Below are positions 21,981 to 33,816 of a stretch of DNA of 64,000 nt, one piece after another. The DNA lies in assembly GCA_029204225.1 (NCBI GenBank), contig CM055100.1, positions 30,132,149-30,196,148 of the forward strand, read 5' to 3'. Source of the DNA: Diphasiastrum complanatum (taxonomy: Eukaryota > Streptophyta > Lycopodiopsida > Lycopodiales > Lycopodiaceae). The notes below the pieces were generated by a model. It saw only the letters and a list, made by a program, of their open reading frames with translations, searched no databases and was not told the DNA's origin. Every line of letters begins with the position of its first letter. Position 1 is the first letter of the stretch. A program made the position numbers and the translations under genes.

Positions 21981-22712
21981 TAACCTTCGTAGAGCTCTCT
22001 GAAGTTCCATCTCACTGAGACAAGGACATAGAGAAGTCTGCGAGAGTTAGATCCCAAAAAAGGTGCCCCTGTGAAGGTTCCCAAGAGCAAAAAATGGCCT
22101 AGAACCTTCTCAAACAACAAATTTTTGAGTTTCCTTGGAAAGTAACCTTCGTAGAGCTCTCTAAAGTTCCATCTCATTGAGACAAGGACACAGAGAAGTC
22201 TGCGAGAGTTAGATCCCAAAAAAAGTGCCCCTGTGAAGATTCCCAAGAGCAAAAAGTGGCCTAGAACCTTTCCAGACAGCAAATTTTTGAGTTTCCCAGG
22301 GAAGTAACTCTCGCACCTCGGTAAGCAAGTGGATCTGACTCAGATACAAGCACATACCAGCCTGCAAAGATTAGTTCCCAGAAAATCTCAAAATTTGGCC
22401 CAAAAACCCCAAAAAATGCACTTTTTTCAAGATTTTTTGAGTTTCTTTGGGAAGTAACTCTCGCAGCTTGGTGAGCTGCTGAATCTGACTTAGATAGTAG
22501 TGCATACCAGTCTTCGAGGGTTTGTTCCAAGAAAATCTTAAAATTTTGCAAAAAAATCCCAAAAAATGCACCTTTTTTTTTGTTTTTTTGGGAAGTAACT
22601 CTCGTAGCTTGGTGAGTGGCTGAATCTGATTGAGATACAAGTTCATACCAGTCTGCAAGGGTTTGTTCCCAGAAAATCTTAAAATTTTGCGAAGAAAATC
22701 CCAAAAAATGCA
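21981..22712. repeat. tandem array of five 141-162-bp units
   Basis: Units begin near 21981, 22143, 22305, 22455 and 22596 with (G)TAAC[CT][TC]TCGTAG/CAC/CAG and each includes a GTTAG/GTTTGTTCC box and AAATTTTTGAGTTTC or equivalent. The first two are nearly identical; the last three have diverged and shortened. The minus strand stays open for much of the array, which probably follows from the repeat composition rather than coding. Confidence 0.88.
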
Positions 22713-22905
22713 TGCCTACCACTGTTTCTGATATCTGTTGTTTAATCCATCATTTCCAGCTATATGGAAGTGAGGCCATTACTGTTTCCAGTGACAGGGG
22801 CGAACATTTCAAAGAAAGGCCTCTATCACCAGTTAATAAGGTTCTTGGGTTTTACTTGACCACTGCAAAGCAACAAAGGATAGGTGAGAGCCACGACTTT
22901 TGTTA
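22713..22905 (+). pseudogene. Ty3/gypsy integrase core scrap
   Basis: The plus frame reads HHFQLYGSEAITVSSDRGEH, then a short gap and VLGFYLTTAKQQRIGE. This aligns with the gypsy integrase segment FxxxGxPxxIVSDRGxxFxS...LGxxLxxSTAYHPQTDGQ, including the second catalytic Asp in SDRG. The HPQTDGQ part is altered. Only about 60 codons remain, placed directly after the tandem array. Confidence 0.6.
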
Positions 22906-24339
22906 AGGTTACCGAATCAACGGATAATCTTGACGAACCGGAGGAACCGGCTGCCAGTCAATGGAACTCAACTAAACATGGCTAATTGTCTGGTGGCACG
23001 GATTGATAATGTGGAAGGAGGACGTTGATAAAAGAATGTTGATCAGCTGACTGTCAGCTGGCGTGGGATGGACGCCGACGACTTCTTACTTCTTGACAAC
23101 GATTAAGTGTGTATGCTAGGATTAGTTAAATAATAAAAGGAAAAAAAAAAAAAAAACCAAGAAAAAGGGCTAAAATCACACTATTAGCCAACTGAAATTA
23201 ATCAGATCTTGTCAAATCTAGGTTGCAGTCACAGTATCCATCAAGATCCAACATCCCTGGACTGAATCAAGTGAATGAACCTCAGATCAAGCCGATCAGT
23301 TCCCTCCACATCAACCACTATCCATCCATCATTCTTCTATCCCATCTCTATTCCACCTTCTATCTCCATCTCTGCTAGATAAATCCATTTCTGTCTCTAT
23401 TCTCATCCATACTAATCCACCGTTTACCGATTCTCTTCTCTTTTTCTTCTTCTCCATCTCCCAAAAAAAAAAGGGGGGGGAAAGGGGGGGTTGGAACACC
23501 GGAGTCATTGAGCAAACCTTGAAGCAATTCACCAACCAGCTACTTTGTGACATTCTAGTGCTGAACTATGGAGACCGGCCTTGTAGGATTATCGAAATTA
23601 AAAAAGTTCTCTACTGAAACAATCTGAGACTACACCTATCGGATCTATCATCTAGTGAAGGATTGTGATCCCCCGATTCCCCAACAAATCATCATGGCAA
23701 AATACTATGCCAGATTGCCCAAAAGGATCAGATCTGGTATGAAAGAGTTAGCATCCTATGTGTCGCTTGCACAACTTTGTAAGGATGCTGCCTTGATATT
23801 CCAAAAAACTGGAAAAAAAAACTAAAAATTTTGAGTTTTTAGCACTTTTAATTTTTTTTTAAGTTTTAAGTTTTTTTTTTTTAAACTCGTAAAAAAGCAT
23901 TGTTAGTTATTAAGCAACCGAAATCGAAAATTCGATTCACTGTTCAATTCTTAACTTTACTACATTAATGTCCATCAAGCATGCAAGACATGTAATTTTT
24001 CACAATTACGGAATTTTACGTAAAATCAAGTTCTACGAAAATTGTCAGCTATAAAACCCAGTTTTGTATTTATCAGTCAGAGTACATGCGTATAACCACT
24101 AAAAACAAATCTAAACCACATATGCATGTCAGAATCCCTCTGAGAATCACTATGTAGACATTCCATGCAAGCACAGTACCACAAAATAGAAAATCAGAAC
24201 AATTCGAAATTCTACCAATTTTGCTCACAAAATTGCAAAACTTCAGATGATCATAACTTTGGCTACATGAAACCAAATTGGGTGTTGTAAAGCTCAATAC
24301 AGAGGGAGACCTAGTGAACAAGACTCTTGCCATGCCAGC
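22906..24339. other. unassigned; possible gag-like scrap at 23694-23825
   Basis: Contains a 19-base poly-A-rich run near 23138-23156, a pyrimidine-rich patch and a poly-A/poly-G run near 23462-23490. From an ATG at 23694 the plus frame reads MAKYYARLPKRIRSGMKELA and continues to a stop at 23824; this resembles the end of some gypsy capsids, but the match is weak. Confidence 0.3.
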
Positions 24340-25196
24340 CTATCACCTAGGATTCACACGTGTGAGTTCAGAATAGCCAAAAAACCTGTAGGAGGACGCA
24401 CTTTTTCAAGCCCAATCTGCCTAAAAACATGCAAACACTCAACCAAGCCTAAAAGTGATGATCCAAATAGTCTCAAATGGTCTCTAAGAGTTCCATGAAG
24501 CCTTCATATAGATCCTATGAAGCAGTATGGGCTGAGAACCATGAATTCTTGATTTCTCGAAGTCAAAATTGCCACAAACTTGATGGAATTGAAACATAAG
24601 CCTCTACCCATCAATTTACAGGTATGATAGCTTTCTAGGAAGGTAAAAAGAAACAAAATTCATATTGTAAAAAATCCAGAATGATTCTCTTATGGATTCA
24701 GAGAAATCCACTCACCAAAATTGGTCAATTTTTGACTTCCTACAAATCCAATTGTTGGAATTTTTTGCTCTAACTTCTAGGACAGCTTCAAAAGACTATG
24801 ATTCGTCTTTTTCCAGCTTTAATTGATGTTCTGCAACCTCCTACCATCCAATTTCTTAAAAAACAAGCAAAAATCATGGATTTTGGCCCTTTCTAGGTTT
24901 TTCCACCATGACAAATAATGGCAAGAACATTTTTCTCTAACACATGCAATCCTATTTACAGAATTATAACCATCTTATGGATCTGAACTTGCTGGATTTT
25001 GACTTCTACCATCAATTTTGTGCCAAAATCATGGAAAACAAGGCAAATTTGGCCACAAAAGAGCCTTGGATCCAAAAACATGGGAAGATTCAACATGCAA
25101 CCTGAATTTCAACTACAAAGTGAATTAACTTGCTGGAAATTTCAGATCCAACCTTGCTTCTCTCCTTGGATGAGAATACTAGTTGATCACCACCAA
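24340..25196 (-). other. probable leader of the chromovirus
   Basis: Lies directly inside the right-hand (5') LTR. No coding similarity is seen. The minus strand adjacent to the LTR reads TTGGTGGTGATC, which starts with the TGG required of a primer site but is not the initiator-Met sequence; if the 5' LTR is truncated, this is simply interior sequence. Confidence 0.45.
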
Positions 25197-25576
25197 TGTA
25201 GAGTGAGAGCCTGGCAATGAATCCACAACCATAATGGGGAGTAGGGCGAGTTTGGACCCAATATATAGAGCCAAAAGCATCTTGGGCACATAGCCATGCA
25301 TAGCCCTAAGTTCCCTATACATAGATTCATCTAGAATAGAGTCCTAAGCATGGACCAACTTTTCATAGAATTGTTATTGATAACTCTACACATGCATACA
25401 CTGTCTCATACCTTGTCTAAACTCCATTTAGTGTGTTCTGGGCCTCACAAGGATATTAGTTAATTTCGGGTCACGTCCAGTATGACATGGCATAACTAAC
25501 AACTTGTTTCACTGGAGTACCGTGTATCCAAGACTAGGAGTATACTAAATCCTATATATTGGTCATGGACATGACA
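25197..25576 (-). repeat. 5' LTR of chromovirus (380 bp)
   Basis: Collinear with 19196-19517 plus 20336-20393 of the left LTR, differing by scattered substitutions. The outer end TGTCATGTCC (minus reading) abuts the GTGTG duplication at 25577-25581. Confidence 0.85.
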
Positions 25577-25581
25577 GTGTG

Positions 25582-26580
25582 AGTACTATTGTCACCAAGA
25601 TGAACAAATTTCTTCGTGTTGTAAGGCATATAGGAGTTGAAAATCTCACGTTGATTGGTCATGTGTTGAGTTGCTCCAGAATCAAGAAACCATGAATCAA
25701 CCTAAGATGCGCTTTGACCATAAATGCGCTTTCGTCCACTTCGACTTGGGGAGATGATGAAACTGTGTTTGCCTTGTTGATCAGGTGGCTGCATTCTTTG
25801 CTTGGAGAATTCGGCAACCCTTGATCTAATGGTTATTGCGCTTGCAATACCTACAAAACATCTTCTTCTTCGACTGTGGATTTGATGGTTGTCCTTGACT
25901 TTGAGTCGGCTTCTGATTCATTGCAGCCTTCTTGGAGCTTTTCTGCTTCTGTCGCTTAGAGCCTTTGTTGACATATAGGGTCTGAGAGGAGGAAGTAGAC
26001 AAAGTGTCTTGACTTCTTCTATTGTCTTCTTGCAGCAACCTAGTGATAACTCTAGTAAGAGTTAAATCTGAGTGTGTCGATATGATCATCACCCAGTTCT
26101 CATATGTAGAGGACAAGCTTGAAAGCAATGTCATAATTGCATCTTGATAGTCTATGAATGATCCGACAGTGGCCATCTATTGAAAGAGATTCTTAAACTG
26201 ACTAATGTGACTCTGAAGACAATCACCATTAGACATCTTGAATGTGAAGAGTTTCCTTTGTAGATGTAGCTTAATATTTATGTCCCTCACGTCATATAGT
26301 GAGTTCATAATGTCCCAAACTTTTTTTGAAGTTCTGGCTTCAGCTATGTGTCCAATTTGAGTATCTGATATTTGAGGATAAGAAGCGCGAAAGCTTTACC
26401 ATCCTTCAATTTTCAATTTGAGTCTTTTGTGTCGTCTTCAAATTTCACTTTTGTACCTGTAACAACATCTCATAACTCATTGGCTATCAGCAAGGTCTTC
26501 ATCTTAAATTTCTACAAATGATACATCTGGAACTTAGTTTGTCGATTGTATCGATGACACTAAGATGTAGTTGGACCCAT
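25582..26580 (-). pseudogene. gag: copia gag and protease relic, right part
   Basis: On the minus strand a gag is traceable from about 26580: KFQMYHL and VVTGTK early, then the open segment 26176-25826 with LSSLSSTYENWVMIISTHS, a Lys/Gln-rich linker and the knuckle start FCRYCKRNNH. Protease follows in another frame with WFLDSGATQHMTNQ and HLGDNSTHT, where it is cut by the chromovirus. This is the gag_UBN2-type capsid plus retropepsin of a copia element unlike the two at 1-13587. Confidence 0.82.
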
Positions 26581-27021
26581 TACCTACCTAATTCTGAGTG
26601 GTCCAAACATAGTGGCACAAACAAACCTGTATGAGACAACATTGAAAAGAGTGAGTATTTAATGTTCTTGTTGCTTTCTGCTTTTTGTTCGGAAGGAGGA
26701 GTTGGGGTGGATGTGTTTGTTGGAGATGGAAACTTCCATTTTGGGTGCAAGAAAGTGCCGAGTACACCTATTTGGATTGGATTCTGATGACAAATGTATA
26801 GACTGGGTAAAGGAAAATTGAGGTAATCTTACAATGTTTTGACTTGTGTATAATTCTCTTGTTTCTAAAGCATCATGTATTTCTTCATGTTCAGATAATG
26901 CAATATTTTTTTTTGGCAGGGTTTGTAGGCAGTGAAGTCAATACTCTTGAGGGTGGAGTCAGTACATCCAGGCTTTTATTGCTAGAGATGGGCTCGGCTG
27001 CAGTGGAGATCTCGTCCCTAA
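26581..27021. other. no recognised gene
   Basis: Short stretch between two copia relics. It may include leader sequence of the relic to its left, but no primer site was seen. Confidence 0.4.
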
Positions 27022-27115
27022 CAGCTGTTTATTTCATTAAACAAAAATCAGAGACTTTCATCGAATTCAGACAATTCAAAGAGCATGCTGAGAATCAAAC
27101 TGGCAAACGAATTCT
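27022..27115 (+). pseudogene. copia integrase scrap, opposite to adjoining gag
   Basis: The plus frame reads VYFIKQKSETFIEFRQFKEH and AENQTGKRI, the segment of copia integrase just before the SDxGGE motif. It runs plus while the gag it touches at 27113 runs minus. Confidence 0.75.
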
Positions 27116-27295
27116 AGCTCTCTTCTTGTACTTTGGTTTTTCAAGCTGTGCTTGAGGCTCCTCCTCAATACCAAGTACTATGTCCATAACATCCTGGAGT
27201 ATCAAAGTAGACTCCATTCTAACCTTCCAAGTTGAGTAATTAGAGGTACTTAGTCTTTCACCTACTTCTAGGAGATATCCTCCCACAAATGACAT
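27113..27295 (-). pseudogene. gag: copia gag N-terminus
   Basis: Starts MSFVGGYLLEVGERLSTSNY and continues STWKVRMESTLILQDVMDIV, the N-terminal W-containing motif of copia gag. It is cut after about 58 codons where the inverted integrase scrap begins. The start is supported by the primer site and LTR lying upstream at 28049-28801. Confidence 0.8.
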
Positions 27296-28048
27296 ATTGT
27301 GAAGACTTCTTAGTTATTGGACAATTATATGTTTGAGCTTGTTCCAATCAGATTTAATGTTGCTACTCTCTTTCACTATAGGTATTTTCAAGGATGTGCT
27401 ACCTTCTTATGTGAAAAACTTGAAACTGTATTTGAGATAGTTCTCAAATATTCCTCAAAACAAGATAATCTAGATCAGACACTCAACATGGATTGAGACA
27501 CTTAGACAAGTTTGAATTCTACTTTTGACACGTGTTAGATGCTCCAAAAGAAAACACTAATGATTCTCAGAAGGCTCAAAGGTATTCAATAACATCAAAC
27601 TTCTTAATCTTCATTTTCTTGTGTAGGATACTCAAAACAATGGATTAAGAGTCAAGCAAGATTGAATCAAATCAAAAAGTCGACACTCGAATTTTGGACC
27701 TCTCCCTACCATCTTTAAGAGCTTATAACTCTTGATAGACACATTAGATTGATTTGGGATCAATTTCTATGGAAAGTACTCTTCGTAACTTTCCATCAAG
27801 CTATTACACCACTATCTTTGAACCAAATAGCAAGGAAATAGAAGGGACTGAAAATCTCTAATTTTCACACGTGCGAAATTCCAAAATTCCGTACAATCTA
27901 TGTTTTGACCTGAAAAATCAGTTTCTATCCACTTTGATCCAAACACTTTTTAGAGAAAGGTAAAGAAAAGTGATTAACTGTTTTGTTGCTTGAATTAGCT
28001 CTCAAATTCTTGAACAATCAGAGATATTAGCACGCAAAGCTTAACTTG
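27296..28048 (-). other. leader of a truncated copia element
   Basis: Non-coding sequence between the gag start at 27295 and the primer site at 28049. Confidence 0.6.
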
Positions 28049-28801
28049 GCTTTGATACCATGACAAAATTTCCAGAATGTTCACACATGTGGGAATGATC
28101 CACAAAGGTGATTGATCGTATTAAGCTTTATGATTAGTCCAAAAAACTGATTCTAGATTGAATAGCAAGATCTAGTACAGAATTTAATGGCTTAACCACA
28201 ATCTAGCATGCTAAGAATCAGAGAATGATAGCTTTGATTACAAATGAGCAAAAGTACAAGAATTTAGTGTATGTGCATAAGCCTCAACACGAGTTAGAAA
28301 GAGAAAGAGAGAGATATATATTCAGGCAAATAATGGTGTTGATCCAAAATGGCATGGAATAGCTTCAAAGCTTGGTTCTTCATCAAAGATTATGAGAGTA
28401 GCTACACATATTTATGGAGTTTGAGGTAGCTCGAGGTAGAACCACATCCATCCACCTTTCAATCACATCTAAAGTGAAAACTAGAGTCTAAGTGACATTT
28501 GTCACATCTCATGCATGCATTTATACCTACTTTTACCAAGTGGCATTTTTCTATCTAGAATTGTACAAATCATCATGCATGTGTCCATTTCACTTTGTGC
28601 ATGCCTTGCATGTCACTATGGATCACTTACAATAAATGCATGTGATATGCCACGAGTTTCTACAAGCATATTAATGCCATTTTTAAGTCTACAATCTTTA
28701 TGCAAGTTGTATTCTACCAACTAGACATGAGAAACCCATATAGCTCGAGTTCCACCTAGGCCGAGCCTAAAGTCAAGATAGATTATTTTTCAATTTCAAC
28801 A
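28049..28801 (-). repeat. copia 5' LTR (~741 bp) with primer site
   Basis: The minus strand at 28060-28049 reads TGGTATCAAAGC, a known variant of the initiator-Met primer site. The LTR (28061-28801) begins TGTTGAAATTG and ends AATTTTGTCA on that strand. No second copy is in the window, so the 28801 boundary rests on the TG terminus alone. Confidence 0.62.
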
Positions 28802-28823
28802 ACCTTTAGGATAGAGAACACGA

Positions 28824-29661
28824 TGAAAGTTTGAATAAATCAAACTAATATCAGTGTCTTCAATCGGGTCTGTATTTGATCTATTTACTAATAGAACAGT
28901 ATTTGCTCTGATTGAATATGCGTGCGGAAATAATATGCGGAATTAAGAGACAACTTAAGACAATTTTTAGACAATAAGAAACTATTGATCAAAAACGAAT
29001 TTTTATAACTCTGAATCTGATTCATCAATATACATCTCTTGTTGTCTTATCTCGTTGTTGTGTCTCTGATTGAGTGAGTGAGTTACAACGAGTAGTGTAC
29101 ATGTATTTATATTGCTACAGGACAGGTCTTTTGGCCTTTTAATACTATAAGAGTAGATATCTAACCGTTTACGATGGTTGATATTCAAATAGACGCTCTG
29201 TTTCCAGGGTCAAATAATTTCTGTTCGCGAATTATTCGCGATAGTCCATCTCTTCATCTCAGCTTCGTGTTTTGCGAATTGTTCGCAACACTTGTCTCTT
29301 CGCGACATTTTTGTCTTTCGCGAATTGTTCGCGACAGATGACATCTTTGAGCTTGAAGAAGAAATTCAGAATATTTTGCGAATTGTTCGCGACAGGTGAG
29401 CTTGAAGAAGAATCCAGAAAATTTCGCAAATTGTTCACGACATCTGAGCTTTGAACAAGAAACAGAATATTGCGCGACAAGATTCTGTTTGCGAATCTTT
29501 CGAGCTTCAACAAGAAAAACCACGAGCTTCTACAAGAAACTATTTCGTGAATCTTTTGAGTTGGTCACGAATAGACGCGTTCGTTTCTTTCTCATCTTTT
29601 GTCAAGTAAACTGTGCGCTTTGTTAGTAGAATCAAGATCTGTCCGATCAGGTGTTCTACAA
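28824..29661 (-). repeat. copia 3' LTR with TTCGCGAA-type repeats
   Basis: On the minus strand the purine tract GAGAGGGAGT is followed by TGTAGAACACC at about 29661, marking an LTR start just after an RNase H end. The left limit near 28824 is a guess. At 29227-29500 a near-palindromic box GCGAATTGTTCGCGACA recurs at least five times, spaced about 45-60 bp and followed in places by GAGCTTGAAGAAGAA. Confidence 0.5.
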
Positions 29662-29929
29662 CTCCCTCTCAAAGTAGACAGTTGGATTAACCCCAATCTT
29701 CTTCATTGCTTCTCGAACAAAGCCTTGCTCAATGGCTTCATAAAGATATCAGCTATCATTTCCTCTATGGGTATAAAGACTGTCTTTAGTATCTTCTTCT
29801 CGATCCATTGCTCTTGCTTAAATCCAAATGTAGTGAATCTAGATCAAGATCTAATGTGTAGAACTTGATAGATTCATTGATTAAGCAACCAATAACTCTC
29901 TATGATTGTAAAGTACAATCATTATTGTC
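29662..29929 (-). pseudogene. C-terminal RNase H tail of copia
   Basis: The minus strand near 29760-29690 reads IADIFMKPLSKALFEK, the conserved ADIFTKPL tail of copia pol, followed by the polypurine tract. The intervening integrase, reverse transcriptase and most of RNase H are deleted between here and the pre-integrase domain at 29930. Confidence 0.72.
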
Positions 29930-30605
29930 CTAAAAACTGTAAAAATTTATCACTTCAATTCTCTGACTTTTGTTGGCTTGGTACAAGGCTTCCATGTTCA
30001 TGTGATATAGCCTCTTGTGCCACAGTACATCTGTCAATTCCTGAGTTTGATTGGCTTGTTCGATTCTTGTTCGAATGTTCAGGTGATATAAATTTCCTTC
30101 TCTGTTGCCTTTAGAAACCAGGTTATCAGAATCTTCCTCGAACAGTTTACAATAGTTCTTCGTGAAGGTTACTGACATGCCGGTATCGACTATCTTAGCT
30201 ACAGATAGAAGATCTTTGTCAAGAGTAGGGATATAGAGAACTTCCTCCAGCTTCTTGTCACCCTGATTCGTGTCCAGCCATAATACACCAGTTCCATCAA
30301 CCACGTGCTTAGAACTGTCTCCAAGTATAATGAATTTACTCAGACAATATTTGTTTTGAGAAAACAAAATGTGAGGTGGCTTCCGAATTAAGTACTACTT
30401 CTCGAATTGAATTAGATGAACAGCATAGATCAGCACTAACATAAGCTGTTGAGTTCCTTGTTGCCCTGTCTTCTGCTGCTCTGGAATATTCTGCTTTGTC
30501 TTCGACATAGTTTGAATCTGAAGGTTCGCTTCAATTCTACTCCTTTTTGTTTCTGGGTTTTTGATAACAGTTTATTGCTGCATGACCCTGTTTATGACAA
30601 TGAGT
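29930..30605 (-). pseudogene. copia nucleocapsid, protease and pre-integrase relic
   Basis: From right to left on the minus strand: a zinc-knuckle remnant HCHKQGHAAINCYQKP (about 30605), then the protease and pre-integrase frame (30367-29930) with LLSVAKIVDTGMSVTFTKNY, VSKGNREGNLYHLN and LWHKRLYHMNMEAL. The protease active-site triad reads Asn-Ser-Glu where Asp-Ser-Gly is expected. It stops short of the integrase core. With 29662-29929 and the LTR it forms an internally deleted minus-strand copia. Confidence 0.82.
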
Positions 30606-30639
30606 TGATTATGCAATAAGGTGGAACAAGTACCACAAG

Positions 30640-31530
30640 AAACCAATATTTGTATAAATTCAATTTCATAAGAGAAAAAATAAAAGTTAGCTACAGCACA
30701 ATTGGTACTTTGGGAATATGTATTCTAAGCGAATCACCTAGAGAAATATACAAGTTATCCAAGAGAAAGTGCAGCCAAGTACAAATATCTTCAACATCAA
30801 CTATTTTAATGAATCTTGTCTTCTTTGAATCAGCATCTTGATTTTTGTTCTTAAGCCAACAAAACTCAAAATGCAAAGCACTCTTTTCAACTTTCAAATA
30901 TTTGCATCGAGTGTCCTTTACTTTGTTGCTTAAAACATCTCAAATTAGCTTTTTAACATGAAACTTCAAATTTTACAAATTAATTTTAGTGCATAGTGTC
31001 GTGTGAAGTCATAGGTTTGAAAAAGCTTAGGTTGGATTTTTTCTTCTACAGTACGAGATGAAATGAAACATTTTATTACTTCAATTATACCAACAAGATC
31101 ATCTAACATCTAGCTACAATTTACATGAACATCTGCATCCTTAAATAAGTTTATCCAAAGCTCATTAATAGAAGGAAGCAACTCTTTGAAGTAGTTACTT
31201 GCCCACTTAGAAATGTCAATCAACGTAGATTTATAGGTTGTTGCAATAAACCTAGGTCTTTTATGAACTTTATAAAATTTCCACCCAGCAGACACAAATG
31301 GAAGATTTGAGTAACAATTAAAATTATAAGAATGACAAAAATCTTGATGATTTTTTAATACGCTCGTAGTTGAAAGAGAACAAGAGTTTTATGTTTCCAC
31401 TGGAGAATGGACTTGATACAATAAAGATTCCAAATAGAATTTCTTGCAAACAAATACAAAATTGTTTGAGCATTTATCCACATACAAATGACAAAATGTC
31501 GATAAAACTTATGAACTTTCCTCATTAGAA
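30640..31530 (-). pseudogene. reverse transcriptase relic, Penelope-like
   Basis: In order on the minus strand: YVDKCSNNFVFVCKKFYLES (about 31500-31440), KFYKVHKRPRFIATTYKS and DISKWASNYFKELLP (31280-31160), QTYDFT (about 31010), then LDNLYISLGDSLRIHIPKVP (about 30770-30710). I recall this order (DKxxNNxxxVCKKxY, xxPKxHKxPxxxRFI, STxPLSKxL, TYDFSxLYT, then GIPMGT) from Penelope-like element reverse transcriptases. Here the PMG motif reads PKVP. Several stops and one or two frame changes are needed. No GIY-YIG endonuclease or flanking repeat was found. Assignment rests on motif memory; another non-LTR-type reverse transcriptase is possible. Confidence 0.55.
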
Positions 31531-33816
31531 ATGAAGTATGAGTATTAGAAGATGGAAAAAGTGTGACTTTTTTCAAACTCGAAGTCACATATGCACTTGT
31601 CCAATGCTCGTGAGGAAAGGTGCACTTAGAATAGTCCAAGAACAACTTTTTTAAATTTGTGAAACTAGGGTACTAGAAGATGTGACAAGACCCTCACCAT
31701 ATACATTTTGTTTAATAGGCCTTGCCACCAAGTTTCCACTTTGAGCTTGCTCGAAGATGTCCACCAGCCAGGAACCGAACATCAATCTTCTGGGCAAGAA
31801 CTGTTCTATCTATTCTATCTAAATAAGCTCACACTGGAGAAAATGAACACCTACATGAAAATAACCATCAATCATTCCCCATAAGACCACCAATAAGTAG
31901 ACACCGATGATATCAGAGATTAATCCAAATAATAAACAATCATTTGAGTGAAACTGCAATACATGATAAGTGATAATAGAGACTGTACAAGCCACCAATC
32001 CCACAAACTTTAATTGAAGAACATTTAGTGCTTACCTTTAGCTTCATAATTAAATCACATGCTATGTTTCTGTGGCATCTAACACTACTTCTATGGACAC
32101 TTCACTTTTAGCATGTTGTTGAGACCAAAAGTTGCAAATGATTCCACTCTTAATGAGACTTCTGCACTTGACATGAACATTGGCAACCACTATATCAGCT
32201 TAGGAAAGAAAATGGATCCTGTGAAAGAAAATTCAGACTTGAATGTTCAACACCGAACAAAGTCAGTAGCTCCACAGCAAATGGCTTTCCTTTGGGCCAG
32301 AATTTTGTTGCAGGACTCAAAACTCAGAAGCCAAATAATGTTACTCACTTCAAAGCCTGCACAGACAAGCCAACTCAAACACCCCAATATATTACACCTC
32401 AATCCCTGCATCAGGTGATGTTCAGATAGTCACATGATAAAGCGCATTGATTCATATGACAATCCTGTCAACATTTCTGTTGCTGCAAACAAAACACCGG
32501 TTTTGATGTCCAATTCAGATGAAATGCTTGAAAGTGTAATGAGTACCATCAATACATCCAATTGAAATCATGTTACAAAGAGCCGGATAACAATTTAAAG
32601 CACACCAAATAGCACCCCGAAACAGCAGTGAAGTAAAATTCACTTGAACGAGCATTTAGATACCACCGTCAAGATTTATGAGCCAAATATGGCAACTGAA
32701 TATCTAAAGCCAGCACACACAAACCAACTCAAAACACCCCAATATATCAAATCTCAAAATTCCTGCACTAGATGCAAAATAGTTACATGATTAACTTCGT
32801 GGATTCCAACAATCCACATGCTTACTTCTCCCTTCAAATTCTCATGCTGCCAAAACAACAAAGATTTTGTTTATCCAAATCAGAATGATTGCTTACTTGC
32901 TAAAGCAAATACAGTTCCTTCAAAACATCCCATCAAGGTTGTGCAACGGAGAGAGCTGGCAGCAGTTTGACAAAAACAATATAACGCCACCAAAACACCA
33001 ATTTAAAGTCCAGGAATTGAGTCAATACAATATGACAAAAGTAATGCACTTTAAGAAGCCCTAAAGTGTCCTCATTTCTCAGCTGCTCAAGGAATGCGGG
33101 CAGCCTGCAAAACTAATCATCATTGATGACAAGCATGCGCATTAAAAATGCACAAGGCTGTAGACCAGAATCCAAGCAAGCTGCATATAACACCATGGAA
33201 CATGTCAGAGTTGTTTAGTCTAAAAAAATGGCCAAGGAGCAACTCTGGACCAGCCTTGAAGATTTAATAGTAGCAACTGCGAACTTGCAAAACGACCAAC
33301 ATATATTCAAAATTGATGTTCGATATATTGACAATGTTCTCACATCATACGAGCTCCACAAATAATTTCACTCTAGATACATTGAAAAGAGCACTGGAGT
33401 CACCTTGAAAAATATTTGAAAATAATTATAAGATCACAAAGTACTGAAATCATGTCATAACTTAAAAAGTAAGTAGCTGAAAACAATAAGCTGAGGCTGC
33501 TCTAATATCTGCATTGCTTTCAGGAATAAGTGACAATATCCAAGGGATGAAAGAAGCTTTTTAGTCGACTTCCATATTTGCAATGCTAACTTATGTCACA
33601 TCCCAACGGGGTAAAAAATAAGTATAGAATTATATAAAAGGGCATCTCTCAGCCCAGAAAGTCAAAAGAATGACGGATGCTTTAAGTTGAAAAAGAGCTG
33701 CTTGGAGAAAGTCTGCAGTTTTTGAGCATTTGGAAGGGCCTACTACATCCCACCAGACAGTACATGCCATGCTACGTACCAAACAGCACAACATTCATGT
33801 GAAATCTGCTCGATTT
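31531..33816. other. no gene; diverged ~350-bp tandem duplication
   Basis: No coding similarity was recognised. Two diverged units near 32290-32560 and 32640-32900 share, in order, CTGCAC(A)GACAAGCCAACTC-like, ACACCCCAATATAT and GCTGC...AAAACA...TTTTG...TCCAA...CAGA segments, offset by about 345 bp. The frame at 32113-32418 falls partly in this repeat and has no known motif. Confidence 0.5.

Noticed and set aside
21980-22722. Long minus-strand open frames through the tandem array, possibly a repeat protein
   Set aside because: The unit length keeps the frame open by chance; units drift by lengths not always divisible by three and no domain is recognisable.
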